In this document: in pieces, positions 22,701 to 34,511 of the stretch
How positions within the stretch are numbered: the first letter of the stretch is position 1
How the letters are laid out: every line of letters begins with the position of its first letter
Source: Monodelphis domestica
Lineage: Eukaryota; Chordata; Mammalia; Didelphimorphia; Didelphidae
DNA length: 64,000 nucleotides
Assembly: GCF_027887165.1 (NCBI RefSeq)
Contig: NC_077232.1
Span: 380,074-444,073, forward strand
Direction: 5' to 3'
Notes under the pieces: generated by a model
The model's input: only the letters and a program-made list of their open reading frames with translations
The model's database searches: none
Told to the model about the DNA's origin: nothing
Position numbers and translations under genes: made by a program

Positions 22701-25700
22701 AGGAAGGAAGGAAGGAAGGAAGGCAGGAAGGAAGGGAGGAAGGAAGGAAGGAAGGGAGGGAGGGAGGGAGGAAGGAAGGAAGGAAGGAAGTAGGGAAGGA
22801 AGGAGGGAGGGAAGGAAGGAGGGAAGGAAGGAAGGAAGGAAGGAAGGAAGGAAGGGAGGGAGGGAGGGAGGGAGGAAGGAAGGAAGGAAGGAAGGGAGGA
22901 AGGAAGGAAGGAAGGAAGGAAGGAAGGAAGGAAGGAAGGAAGGAAGGAAGGAAGGAAGGAAGGAAGGAAGGAAGGAAGGAAGGAAGGAAGGAAGGAAGGA
23001 AGGAAGGAAGGAAAGAAGGAAAGGACCAGATCAGATTCTACTTCTGATCTCTGGAGCTGGAGAGCCAGTTTGGGGAGGACAAATGTGGACCAACTCAAGA
23101 AGCAGAATGTGATCAGCTCTCCATAAAGGAAAAGGGAGAGAACTTGGACCCAAGACCAAGAGGGAGATTCAACAGGGAATCAGTGTCCAAAGGGAAGCTA
23201 GAAAAACTGAGCCCTCTGAGAAGACGACACCTTCGGGGGAGTCAATGCAAAGTTCTACAAACAGGACCCAAATATCCATGTCCCATGAGTAAGATCAAAA
23301 GGGTATACAGGAAAATGATGGGGAGGGGGGTTCATGGGCCAGTCAACAGCAGGCTTTGCCAGCCCCCCAAAGTGAATGTAGTCTGGGGTTCTCCTGAGCC
23401 CAGAATAAGGGTGGTGCCCATCCCTCCAGACTAGACCCTGGTCAGTCTACATCCGGAGAATGGCAGGCAATACTGGGCTCCAGAATTCAGGAAGGACATA
23501 AAGCTGAGAACAGCCAGAAGATGGTGACCCAAAAGATAAGAGAGAAGAAAAGGGTCAGGAGAAGGCACCAGGGACACCGAGTCTAGAGGAAAGAAATCTG
23601 AGAGAGGACAGGATGGGTGATTTCAAGTAACTGAGGGCCTTGTTTCAGCAAGCAAAACCAGGAGCAATGAGTGCCAGGTAGAGGGGCACACTTGGACTTT
23701 TGACAGTCATCCCAAAATGCAAGGTGCTATCTCAAAGGTGATAGGATCACTCACTCTGAGGTTCTGGGGCAATTGGGTGGGATCGTACACGTGGCAAGAT
23801 TAAGACAGCCCCAACCACTGGCCTGCAAACCCTGGGCTGGTCACTTGGACTAATTTCTTGCCATTTTCTAAAACATGTAAAAAAGAGGAATGGCTAGTGA
23901 ATATTCATAAAGGGAAGCAGCAATCACCAAGAGACCCCCACTTTCATCAAGGATAGCTCATGGAGGAGGCAGAGTCCAGATGGTGACATACAGTAGCAGA
24001 AGCTAAAACCTCTCCCAATATCCTTCCATACCAACCTTTAAAAAGTGCTTTCAACTCAAATTTACAAAGAGCTAAATCAATTGTACAAAAAATCAAGCCA
24101 TTCTCCAATTGATAAATGGGCAAGGGACATGAGCAGGCAGTTCTCAGCCAAAGAACTCAAAACTATCAATAAGCACATGAAGAAGTGTTCTAAATCTCTT
24201 ATAATCAGAGAGATGCAAATCAAAACAACTCTGAGGTATCACCTCACACCTAGCAGATTGGCTAACATGACAGCTATGGAAAGTAATGAATGCTGGAGGG
24301 AATGTGGCAAAGGGGGGACACTAATGCATTGCTGGTGGAGTTGTAAATGGATCCAACCATGTAAATATGAGTAAACAACAGAGGGGGGAAAAAGGAAGTT
24401 ATGATTGAAATCTTCTTTGGAGAAAAAGAACAAAGAACAGAACCAACAGAGGAGGATGGGACCAAAAACATCAAGCAAAACCTCAAAAAATCCAGGGAAT
24501 TAGACTCAGGCTCTGGAAGAGTTCACACAAGAATTCAAAAATCAAATAAGACAGGTTGAAGAAAATTGTGAAAAGGAGAAAAACAGCTTAAAAAGCAAAC
24601 TGGGGGGGGGGGGCAGCTGGGTAGCTCAGTGAATTGAGAGCCAGGCCTAGAGACGGGAGGTCCTAGGTTCAAATCTGGCCTCAGACACTTCCCAGCTGTG
24701 TGACCCTGGGCAAGTCACTTAACCCCCATTGCCTAGCCCTTACTACTCTTCTGCCTTGGAGCCAATACACAGCATTGACTCCAAGACAGAAGGTAAGGGT
24801 TTAAAAAAAAAAAAAGCAAACTAGGTCATCAAGAAATGGAGGACAATTATTTATTTGAAAACAAGAAAATAATGCCTTAAAAAACCAGAATTGATTAATT
24901 GGAAAATGACCAAAAAAGGTTAAAGATGAAAAGAATTCCCTGAAAAGAATAGATCAAAAGAAAAAGGAGTATCAAAAGGTCATGGAAGAAATTCAGTCTT
25001 TAAAAATCAGAATTGGTCAATTAGAAGCTAATGACTTCATAAGACATCAAGAAACTTTAAAATAAAATCAAAAGAATGAAGGAATAGAAGAAAATATGAA
25101 CTACCTCACCAAAAAAAAACAACTGACCTGGAAAATATATCCAGGAGAGACAATTTAAGAATTATTGGACTACCCAAAAGTCATGACCAAAAAATTAAAA
25201 AAAAAAAGCCTAGACATGCTATAGGAAATTATCCAAGAAAACTGCCCTAATATCGTTGAACAAGAGGGTAAAATAGAGATTGAAATAAACCTCAGACCAC
25301 CTCCAACATTAAATACCCAAATGACAACTCCCAGGAACATTATAGCCAAGTTCAAGAGCTCCCAGACCAAGGAGAAAATATTACATACAGCTAGAAAGAA
25401 ACAATTCAGATATCATGAAGCCCCAGGCAGGATCACACAGGACCTGGCAGCCTCTACTCCCCATGTTGTGACCCAACAAATCCATCATGGATGTCTGTCC
25501 CTGCCTATTTCTGATAACTGTACTTGCCTGTCATGTTTGTGTTCATAACCTATAGAAACCCAACTGTGTATGTATCATGTAACCCATGGAAGCCATCATG
25601 TATGTATCATGTATAAAACAGTAAGAGCCCCAAAACTGGGGGCCCAGCCCCTTAGAGGAATGATCCTGGCTGGGTCCCCGCATGCATGGTATTGTAATAA

Positions 25701-28700
25701 ATCTCCTTTCCTTACTTTTGAGTGACAACTGTGGTTTCCTGCATGGTTAAACTGACAATTTTGCAGCAGTATTTATTTACAGTCATCAGCAAGTATCACC
25801 TGCAATGGGGAAAAGTTAGAAGCCTTCCCAATAAGATCAGGAGTGAAGCAAGGATGCCCATTATCACCTCTACTATTTAATATTGTACTAGAAACACTAG
25901 CAGTAGCAATTAGAGAAGTAAAGAAATTGAAGGCATTAAAATAGGCAAGGAGGAGACCAAATTATCACTCTTTGCGGATGACATGATGGTCTACTTAAAG
26001 AATCCTAGAGATTCAACCAAAAAGCTTATTGAAATGATCAACAACTCTAGCAAAGTTGCAGGATACAAAATAAACCCACCTAAATCATCAGCTTTTCTAT
26101 ATATCTCCAACACAGCTCAGCAGCAAGAACTAGAAAGAGAAATTTCATTCAAAATCACCCAAGACAATATAAAATACTTAGGAATCTATCTCCTGAGACA
26201 AACACAGGAACTATATGAACACAACTACAAAACACTTTTCACACAACTAAAACTAGATCTGAACAATTGGAAACACATTCATTGTTCATGGGTAGAACGA
26301 GCTAATATAACAAAAATGACCATCCTACCTAAATTAATCTACTTATTCAATGCCATACCTATAAAACTAGCAAAAAACTTTTTTACAGAATTAGAAAAAA
26401 TCATAGCAAGTTTATTGGGAAAACAAAAGATCAGGAACATCAAGGGAACTCATGGAAAAAAATGGGACCAGATCTTACTATAAAGCAGAGATCGTCAAAA
26501 CAATATGGCACTGGCTAAGAGATAGAGAAGGGTAGATCAATGTAATAGATGTGGGGCAAATTACCTCAGCAAGATAGTGTACAATAAGCCTAAAGAGCCC
26601 AGCTTTTGGGACAGGAACCCACTATTTGACAAAAACTGCTGGGAAAATTTGAAAAGTTTAGGAAAAATTAGGTTTAGATCAACATCTCACACTCTATACC
26701 AAGATGAATTCAAAATGGCTTAAGTGACAAATATAAAGAGGGAAATTATAAGTAAGTGAAGATAGACTAGTTTACCTGTCAGATCTATAGGAAAGGAAAG
26801 AATTTAAGACCAAGCAAGAGATTGAGAACATTATAAGATCTAAATGGATAATTTTGATTAAATTAAAAAGGGTTTGTACAAACAAAACCAATGCAACCAA
26901 AATTAGAAGGGAAGCAACAAATTGGGGAAATTTTTCATAACAAAATTCTCTGACAAAGGTCTAATTTCTCAAAAATACAAAAAACTAAGACAAATTTGTA
27001 AGAAATCAAATCATTCCCGTAACAAATGGCCAAGGGATATAAATAGGCAGTTTTGGGATGAAAAATCAAAACTATCAATAATCATAGGAAAAAATGTTCC
27101 AAGTCCCTCCTGATGAGAGAAATGTAGATCGAAACAACTCTGAGGTACCACCTTACACTTAGCAGAGTGACCAATCATGACAGGAAAGGGAAATAATCAA
27201 TGTTGGACAGGATGTGGCAAAGTTGAGACACTAACGCATTGTTGGTGGAGTTGCGAATTAATCCAACCGTTCTGGAGAACAATTTGAAATCATGCCCAAA
27301 GGGCTTTAAAAGAATAGGCTGCTTTGATCCAGCAATACCACTACTGGGTTTATATCTCAAAGAGATTAAAACAGAAAAGCCTGGGCAAGGACCTATTTGC
27401 ACAAAAATATTCATAGCTGTGCTGTTGGAAAATGAGGGGATGCCCTTCAATTGGGGCGTGGCTGAACAAATTGTAGTATCTGTTGGTGGTGGAATACTAT
27501 TGTACAATAACGACGGGCAAATTGCTTGATTTCTATAAGAGCTGGAAAGAACTTCATGAACAGATGTGGAGTGAAAGGAGCAGAACCAGGAAAATGTTCT
27601 ACACAGAGATGGATACATTGTAGCATGATTGAATGTAACTGACTTCTCTACTAGCAGCTGTGCAGTGACCCAGGACTATCCTGAAGGACTTGGGAGAAAG
27701 ATGCTAACCACACCCAGAGAAGAAAACATGTGATCCATCACTGGTATATAGGGGCATGTGATTTAGGGTTTTGGCATTAGATGGGTTCGAATGATAATAT
27801 ACGTGTGTATAACAGTGGAATTGCTTGTCAACTATGGGAGGGGGAAGGGAGAAAACATGAATCATGGCACCATGAAAAACACAAAAAGGATAGGTCAGTG
27901 TAGCTTAACCCGCATTCGCTCTGGAAAGTCTTCGCCTGACTCCCATTGCACTGATAATCAGGTACGCGCCCCCCGCTTCTCGTCAACGCCACTGAGCTAT
28001 CGTGCCATGGCTTTCTCAAATTGGCTTGAGCCCCCACTAGTGCGCTTTCCTTCAAGATTACCAGCTGGGAATTGACTTAGTCAGCCTTAGGCCCCTTTTA
28101 GAGAGGGGCTTTCACTACCATTATGACACTAAGGATAGTTGGTACAAAAACAGGCACCCGCAGCCCTTCCAAGTATGGGACGGGCTTCTGCAAAGGCCAG
28201 AGGAAATGGGGCTCCAGGTTGGAACTTGTGTAACCAAGAAGGTAACTCACATTTCCTGGTTACTGCTTATTCATTTCTCCCTTTTGTGTGGTGCTCAACA
28301 AGCTCCCCAAAGACAGGGCCGAGTTGCTTTGCTGGCTCCTTTGGGAGCCATGAATCTCTACACTAAGTTTATCCTAGTCCCCCCCCCCCCCCCCCCAGTA
28401 TAGACGCTGCCATCACATGGCCCAGGGTAGGGCTAGGGCATCTGGAATTGGACGTTAAGTCTAAAATGCTCCAGACCCTTCCCCACCTTTCCAAGATGGC
28501 AGCTCTGGTCAGAGAGCCCTCCAAGGCCCAATTCGCTGGTCACCAGTAGTTTCTCATAAACGCCATCGCAGTTCTACCCTGGCTGGCCCGATGCCCAGCA
28601 TACACGATTTCCTCCCTGCCGCCCCCAAATCCCTTGTTCGCCTGGCAATCCTCCCCAGCGCCAGGCGTCAGGGCTTCCTCACAGTTGAAATGTCTTGTGT

Positions 28701-31700
28701 TCCTTTCGTGCGCACACACACCTCTAGAATGGGAAGGGGGCCACCGTTTCACTTTTGAGTAGCCACCCCATGTAGTCACTAGCCCAAATGGACATTTGCC
28801 CAGAGACGATGGACCACTAACTCCTGTTCTCTGCTCCTGCTTCGAGAGGCATCAGCCAGGAGCCCCCACTGGTGTGTTTCCTAGTCACAATCAGCAAGCC
28901 ATTTTAATTGGTTTTCTGCAGAGGCATTCACTGAGGCAACATGCACAGCTGGGTACAACGTGCACCTGGAACCAGAGCGGCCACGTTCTTCCCTGTGCTC
29001 ACATCTTCTGGACAGAGAAGCTTCGAACTGAAATCACAAAGGCGAGCCAGGCCCATTTGTAGGGCTGGGCCTGGGCAATCCTTTCCTCCCTTTCTCTAGT
29101 AACCCTGAAGCTCACTGTGTGAGGTCTGGATCGGTCCAGTCCCAGGTGGTGCTGCTCTCAAGACAAAGCAGCTCTGCAGCAGGGAGGGAGGAGGCTGACC
29201 TGGACCGAGTTGCTGCCACCTTGAGGTTTCTCTGGACTTTGCATTGCTCCCAAGGTCCATTCCAAAGTTGCTGCTTCTGCCCTTCACATCCCTTTACCCC
29301 AATGGGGCCCACCATCAGATGGAAGAAGCCTGGCCATAAGAAAGAGCAGACAGACAGCTGGAGAACACCGAGAACCCTAGCACGAGTGACCAAGTGGGAA
29401 GGCGGCAGAGTCCAGACCCACGTGTACTGTGGCCGAGTGCTGGGAGCCTGGAGAAGGGCTCCCTCCTCTCTCCCTGCTCCTTGCGTCCACGGGCAGGTCA
29501 CAATCCGCTCTGCCTGCTTCAGATCGGGGGAACTTTTGTCCTTGTTCCTCGTGGGCGCAAGAAAGTTCTCCGGAAGCGGACGTGGAAACCAGATGATGGA
29601 AAACCCAAAGAGCCCACCAGAAACCGGGACTTGCTTAACTGCTGAGCATCGAGCAGGTGCTGCTGACTGAAATCCGAAGGACACGGCCCAGGGTGGGGGG
29701 AATCGCTCGGCAAAGACGCAGAGAAAAGGCAGGCAGGCCTTCAGGCTCTACGTCCGGCAAGGGATCCGCCTGGGAAGGGTGCTCGCGGGAGTCCATTCCA
29801 GGAAGCAGAGGCAGAAATGGCCGCGCTTCTCTTCTTCCAGAGACCCTGGGAGATCTGGGGTCTGCAAGTCAGCACTGCGCAGAAGGCGAATGCCCTGCCC
29901 GAGGGGCCAGGCTCCAGCTTGGAGCTGGCACAAAGGCTAAAAGCACCTCCACGGAGGGAGGACACGAGGATGCCTGGAAGGGTTGTTCCGGGACAAGGCT
30001 GGAATACTCAGCTCTCGGCCTTGCTTCTCCTGTCTCTGCCACAGCAAAGGACCTTGGCTCCGTGGGGGAGGGGGAAGAAGGGAACCCCATCCCCTGGGCA
30101 ATGTCATTGCTCCGAGAGAAACGAAGAGCAGATCCGGGGGGCCAGGGACAGGGCTCGGAGCCACGTAAATGGACACAAGGCACCCATGGGGGCCCCAGAG
30201 GGCTGCTGGGGAAGCCTGCGTTCTCCTGCCTCTTGGGAAACAGGCAGCAGATGAGGGGTGCTCAGTGAGAAGGAACCAGGCCTCCAGGAATGGGCAACGC
30301 AGGGATGGGCTTGGCCTGGCCAAGAGAGCGAGCTAGAGGCCAGGGAAGACGGGGATACACTGAGGAAGTGCTTAAAAGAAGCCAAAAAAGAAACCCTCCA
30401 GCTGGCCCAGAGGAGCTGTCTCCCCGGTCCCAGAAGATGTGGCGGCCTTGACTATCAAAGCACTCTCGGGGCCCGCGAAAGGGGGGCAGACCCTACAGAT
30501 TGGGCCCCGACGTGAAGATAATAGAATCTGGCCACTCGCCACTTAGCAGGCGGCCTCGGATTCCTGGCAAAGCGCTAGAAGGCGTCTCTTCTAAAGGGTC
30601 ACCGAAAAGGAAGCGGCGCCCCTCCCTGCCTTCTGTGCCCGCAGGGAGATCCAGGAGCTGCCCACTTCCGTGGGGGCCCCGGGGCCAAGCGGTGCAGGTT
30701 CTCACGGCAGGGGAGAGCCTGAAAGGGGGAGAGCCCGGGTCGGAAGGATGAGCAAGACCAAGAGCCAAATGGAGGGCGCTCAGCGCACACCCCCAGCTTC
30801 ACCGAGAAGCCATCGGAGTCCGGAACGAGGGAGGGGACAGGTGGGCTCCGCTCAGGTCAGGGTGGGGATTCAGGGCGACAGGGGCCACCCTCGAGGCTGA
30901 CCCAGATTCTACAGTCCGGGTTTAGACGAGTCGGACTTCCAGCAGATGCCCAGGCCGCCAGAGGCATGAGCAAGTATCATCCATAGCCTTCCCCTGGGTA
31001 GGTGGTCTGCTGTCTTCTCCTGATCGTTCTCTAGAAGGCGGCTTCCTGGGGCTGTCCGCCCGATGGCCAGCCACAGCCCGTGAGTTGGACCTTCCCGACC
31101 TCCTCCTGCCTCCTCTGTTGCTTTTGAGTCACGTGCATCGACCCACTGGCCGGCTCGAGTCCTTTCCTGACCAATCTCGGTGACCTTCTAGCCACCCCAT
31201 GTACCCACCACCTCGTGCTGGGAGCCCTTTCGCCGTCCATTTAGTAGCACCTGGTACATGGACCAACCTGTCCTCAGGCTAGTCCTAGGAGCCCTGCCTG
31301 CCCCGCTCCCCCTCCCCCCAAGTTTGGCAAGCCTTGGGTCAGACACCTTCTTCCCGGTCCAGGAACCCCCGAATCTGCTCTCGCTTGCGATTTTCAGCAG
31401 TGGGCGAGCCCGGGACCAGAAATGGGAGACGTCAAAGCCCGCCCTGGGATGCCTCCCTCGGGGGCAGATGCCCAGGTGTCCGTCACAGGGCCGGCTCAGA
31501 CCCCTCTCGTGCTCCAGGGAATGGGGGCCCGGGTGGGGCCCGGCCAGGGGCCTGCCAGATTGCGGAGCCCCCTCGAGCCCCCAGCCCGGCTGCTCCCCGG
31601 CCTGTGTACATCCTGGGCGGGGGCGGGGGGGCCGCCGGGGCTGGGGGAGGCCCCGGGGCGAGGAACAGACCGTGACGTGGTGCTGCGGGGCCAGCAGCGT

Positions 31701-34511
31701 GTCCTTGGGGAACCGGTAAATGCACACGGGGAAATGCTGGATGAGCTGCTGCAGCACGAAGCCGCCGATGTCCACGCTCTCCTCCAGAGACTCGTTCAGA
31801 ACCTGGATGAACTTGCCGTGCTTGTCGATCTTCACAATCTTCAGCGAGGAGTTCAAGTCCTTCCTCCTGGGGAGACCAGAGCGGGGGGCTCCTGCCGCGG
31901 CCCCGGGACGGCCCCCCCGCCCCGGCCTGGGATGGGGGAGGGAAAGCTCCACTCACCAGCTGGGAGAGGCCCGGAGGGAGCTGGACAGCAAGCTCTGCCT
32001 GGACAGGCCGATGCCCACCACGGCTGCCCCCACGCTATCGCGGTCCAGGCACGACCCGGGTCTCTGCCCGTCCAGGGCCGTGTGGGGCCCTGTCGGGGAG
32101 CAGGAGGGGGTCAGAGGCGGCCCGTCGCCCAGCCCGGGGGCCGGGGCCGCCCCGCTCACCGGAGCTGCTGGCCTCCTCCTCCTGGACGGGCAGGACGAGC
32201 GAGGGGCTCGTCTCCAGGCCGCCGGCCGTGCTCATGCTGTTGGAGCCCGCAGAGCTCCCCTCCACGGCCATGGCCGTGGAGCTGGCGGACTTCTGGGGCA
32301 GCGGCAGACTCCAGTCCACGCTCTTGAATCGGAACTGCTCGCGCCTGGCCCGAGGGGCCTCAGGGTAGTCTGGGGGGTCCAGCACATGGGCAGAGGTGGG
32401 CCTGAGGGGGAGGGGAGAGAAACCCAGGGGTCCCAGTCACCCTCGAGGGGCCGGAGGGGGAGGGGGGCTGCCCCCGGCGGACCAGGGGCCGGCCGTACCT
32501 GTGCTTGATTTTAGAAATGTCCTCAAACAGGTTGGGGTAGCGGTGAGCCACGCTGTTCCAGTCTACGTCCTCCAGGCGGAAGTGCTGCCCCTTGAGAGAG
32601 CCAGAGGTGGGGCCGCGGCCTGACGGGGGCCTGGGCGTGCGAGCCTGTGCCCGGAACTGGCCTCCCGCCCCCGGGCCTCCCCGGCCACGGCTTTACCTCG
32701 GAAGAGCTCAGCTCCAGGGACTCGTCGCTCACGTCCATCATCAGGGCCTCGGCGGTCACCACCTGGCCAGAAATGGGGTGGTGGGCACAGCTGGCCCGCC
32801 CCCCCCCCGCCAGAGGATAAGCAGGACCGCTGGGGGAGGGGGGTGGGGGGCCGCTCGGGGCGGGGCGGGCGCGTTTGGCAGCAGCGCAGCGGCTGGGGGC
32901 GGACCAGGGGCCGGTGAGTCCAGGCGGCCGGGCTGGGAGAGAGGTGGGCCCGCAGCCGAGCCCCGGGGAAGGAAGGGCTGGTCCACCTACCCTGTTCCAC
33001 AGCCGAGGCAACTGGGGCAGGCAAAGAAGCTGCATTTGCCACCAGCTGTCTCAGTGGCCCGGTGGGAGCCACATAATGGGGGATCCCCAATGGGGCAGCT
33101 TCCATTTTATCCTCGGTCCTCAGAGGCCACGGGGAGCCGCTGGACGTCTTCGGAGGACGACCATTTTGTCGGCTGTGGGAGCCCCCGGGAGGGCCGGGAG
33201 ACCCGCGTTCGGATCCAGCCCCAGACACGTGCCCGAGGTGGGTCTGGACCTCCGCCTGCCCCTTATCCCACGTGTGGGGCAGGCTGGAAACTCCAGCGAG
33301 AGGGCAGAAGTGACGGGCCCAGGCGGAGGGCTCGGGGACTGGGAGGGGGGACGCCCACAGCGAGTGGGTCCTTCCCCAGGAGCCTGTCGGGCCAGGCCGG
33401 GCCGCGAGATCACCTCCGAGGAGAGGCAGCCAGAAGCCGCGGGGTGTGGCGCTCTGGGGAGGATCCGGCGGAAGAGATCGGGGGAGACGGGGAGCACTGT
33501 GGGGAGAACCCCGGGGCGGACGGAGGCTTTCTGAAGGATGACGAGGCCTCGCCAGGACTCTAGCGGGGCCGCCACGGAGAGGGGAGAGCTCGCGGGGAAG
33601 GCCCAGGCCGGGCCGGCTGGCTCACCTCCACGCTGCCGGTCTGGGAGCGCAGGACGCGGCCAGCCCAGGAAGTCCGGGCCAAATGCAGGAGGCAGGAGCG
33701 CTGGAAGGACAGCAGCTCGTCCTCCAGCTGCTGCATGGTGGCCTTGGCCTCCTTCAGCTGAGCCTCCAGCTCCAGCTTCTCCTACGGGGAGAGCCAAGGA
33801 GGGGCTGCGGCCTCTGAAGCCGGGCAGCGCCGAAGCGGGCCCGGCCCAGGCGGGGGCTCACCTGGTCGGCTCTCTCCTTCTGGCCCTTCAGCTCCTCGGT
33901 CATCTTCTCCATCTGCTGCTGGAGGTCTTTGAGCTGGTCCTGGGGGGCCCTGTGGGGACTGTGGTCACGGCGGGGCCGGGGGGGGGCCCCGGGAGGGGAG
34001 CCGGGCTCCCAGGCTCCTGACCTGTCCGGCTTGGCGTCCGTGAGCACGCGGAGGATGTAGTTCATCCGCTTCCCCGCGGGACACCGAGCGGCCTCCCGAA
34101 GGCTCTGGATCTCCAGGTCCCTCTGGGCCAGCAGCAGCTTCAGGAGCCTGGGGTTGGCGTGCTCCAGGTGCAGGCTGCGGAGGCGGACACGGCGGGCCTG
34201 AGCCGGAGCCCCCCCGGCCCCCCCGCGCTGCCCCGGCCGCCGCTTACCCCAGGCCGGCGTTGGGCGACATCAGGAGGGAGGCGGAGGAGGGCAGGCCATC
34301 GGCGCCTTCGAAGGTCGTGGCCGAGTCCGGGGTCCCCACCAGGTCGCTGCTCAGGATGGAGGGCCACGAGATGGTCCAGGAAGGGTTGTGGACCCTCAGC
34401 TCCTGCCCGCCATCGCTGCCCAAACACTCCAAGCTGAAGATTTCCTCCACAGGCTGCCCAGCCATCCTTGGTGTTCCTGGGGGAGCCGGCCCGGGACAGA
34501 ACGGAGTCCAC
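16530..34511 (-). CDS. LMNTD2: LMNTD2, lamin tail domain-containing protein 2
   Basis: LMNTD2 pairs coiled coils with a lamin-tail (Ig-like) domain; its function is poorly known. Coding exons on the minus strand are 34465-34248 ([23 protein letters not shown]), 34174-34022, 33949-33862, 33781-33626, 32762-32697, 32590-32499, 32401-32160, 32089-31957, 31866-31671, 17558-17439, 17353-17118, 17018-16894, 16809-16760 and 16670-16530. All have GT-AG ends and compatible phases, giving 671 codons. Residues about 75-205 are coiled coil ([40 protein letters not shown]). Residues about 383-490 are the lamin-tail domain: [20 protein letters not shown], then HHVT joined across the intron to VWGEG and [11 protein letters not shown]. 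The C-terminal tail ends [12 protein letters not shown] 14,112-bp intron splits the domain after residue 448. A good acceptor at 34512 implies at least one upstream exon that I did not find, so the true N-terminus may be longer. Confidence 0.92.
17573..18600. other. LMNTD2 large intron, proximal unique part
   Basis: Moderately GC-rich DNA next to the acceptor of the exon at 17558. No gene was recognised. One minus-strand frame at 17737-18177 is open for 146 codons, but nothing in it resembles a known protein and it does not fit the LMNTD2 splice phases. Confidence 0.5.
18600..19150. repeat. Ancient interspersed repeat remnant
   Basis: The pattern of a conserved mammalian retroposon (AAGTGCTGGGCACAGTGCTA, then CCTGAGGAGCTCCTAGTCTA) is visible but degraded. 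A poly-G run of about 14 bases lies at 18907-18920. I could not assign the family. Confidence 0.4.
19150..19362 (-). repeat. MIR-type SINE, antisense
   Basis: Antisense MIR landmarks in order: TATGCCAGGCGCTGCACTAA, GCTATTATTATCCTCACTTT, GAAACTGAGGCAAAAGAG and CCCAGGGTCACACAGC. Confidence 0.85.
19590..20205 (+). mobile_element. L1 3' end, sense, with internal GA expansion
   Basis: The L1 3' end in plus orientation includes GGGATGGCTGAACAAGTTGT and AGCAGAACCAGGAAAACATT. A purine (GA/GGGA)n tract at about 19630-19820 interrupts it and generates long Arg-Glu and Ser-Leu shadow frames. Confidence 0.75.
20210..21018 (+). mobile_element. L1 3' UTR, sense, with A-rich tail
   Basis: A second L1 3' end in plus orientation. 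Landmarks include TTGGGGAATGGCTAAACAAA, GGAGCAGAACCAGGAGAACA and a terminal TTTTAAATAAAAAAATGAAA. It ends where MIR-type DNA begins. Confidence 0.8.
21105..21265 (-). repeat. MIR-type SINE fragment, antisense
   Basis: Antisense landmarks GGTCTTCACAACTGCC, TTACAGAAGAGGGAGCTGAG and GATTTGAACTCAGGAC are visible. Confidence 0.75.
21270..22435. other. LMNTD2 intron, unassigned DNA
   Basis: No coding exon, RNA gene or clear repeat was recognised. A poly-G run lies at about 21401-21410. Open frames here lack recognisable motifs. Confidence 0.4.
22441..23026. repeat. GGAA/GGGA tetranucleotide microsatellite, about 590 bp
   Basis: An almost uninterrupted purine tract alternates blocks of (GGAA)n and (GGGA)n, with rare variants such as GGCA and TAGG. 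The longest pure GGAA run is at about 22905-23010. The long Glu-Gly-Arg-Lys frame on the plus strand and the Ser-Leu-Pro frame on the minus strand are artefacts of this repeat. Confidence 0.97.
23030..23990. other. LMNTD2 intron, unassigned DNA
   Basis: A-rich DNA between the microsatellite and the next L1. No gene was recognised. It could be old retroviral or L1 5' sequence, but I cannot support either. Confidence 0.35.
24000..24376 (+). mobile_element. L1 ORF2 3' fragment, sense
   Basis: A decayed ORF2 end in plus orientation. It includes the block AATTGATAAATGGGCAAGGG and the conserved GAGATGCAAATCAAAACAAC. It is truncated before the 3' UTR at about 24376. Confidence 0.8.
24603..24818 (+). 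repeat. Marsupial CORE-SINE inserted in L1 ORF1
   Basis: A full-length sense copy from GGCAGCTGGGTAGCTCAGTG to GGTAAGGGTTTAAAAAAA, preceded by a G-run. It has very few differences from the other copies, suggesting a fairly recent insertion. Confidence 0.92.
25440..25760 (+). mobile_element. Probable solo LTR of an endogenous retrovirus
   Basis: A non-L1 block sits between L1 ORF1 and ORF2. It has a TATA box (ATGTATAAAACAG at about 25607), then AATAAATCTCC at 25695, then a T/C-rich stretch ending near ACTGACA at about 25757. The TATA-to-AATAAA spacing fits a gammaretrovirus-like LTR. No internal viral genes follow. I could not define matching target duplications, so the ends are approximate. 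Confidence 0.5.
27886..28085. other. tRNA-like tract after the L1 tail
   Basis: Directly beyond the L1 A-rich tail lies a GC-richer stretch. Its minus strand reads GGCACGATAGCTCAGTGGCG, a good match to a tRNA 5' end with an A-box, followed by the palindrome CTGATTATCAG. I could not fold a full cloverleaf or find a clean B-box, so this is not called a tRNA gene. Confidence 0.25.
28090..31665. other. LMNTD2 large intron, distal unique part
   Basis: About 3.5 kb of GC-moderate, mostly non-repetitive DNA before the lamin-tail exon. Poly-C of 17 bases lies at about 28380-28396. Many open frames occur (for example 29119-29670 and 29657-30268), but none resembles a known protein or sits between convincing splice sites in LMNTD2 phase. 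Confidence 0.5.

Larger units (their letters stand above)
24400..27885 (+). mobile_element. L1, sense, interrupted by a SINE and an LTR
   Basis: ORF1-type coiled-coil-coding sequence (24400-25430) is split by a SINE at about 24603-24818. After an LTR-like insert, ORF2 resumes at about 25776. It shows the reverse-transcriptase active-site motif [12 protein letters not shown] at about 25971-26005 and the ORF2 C-terminal region to about 26480. The 3' UTR and short A-rich tail end near 27885. The block between ORF1 and the RT active site is missing, so the element is dead. Confidence 0.8.

Noticed and set aside
22138-23112. 324-residue plus-strand frame and 245-residue minus-strand frame
   Set aside because: They are translations of the GGAA/GGGA microsatellite (Glu-Gly-Arg-Lys and Ser-Leu-Pro repeats), not proteins.
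32999-33130. Open minus-strand segment reading [20 protein letters not shown] as an extra LMNTD2 exon
   Set aside because: Its donor leaves phase 1, while the neighbouring LMNTD2 exons join at phase 0. Including it would break the frame.
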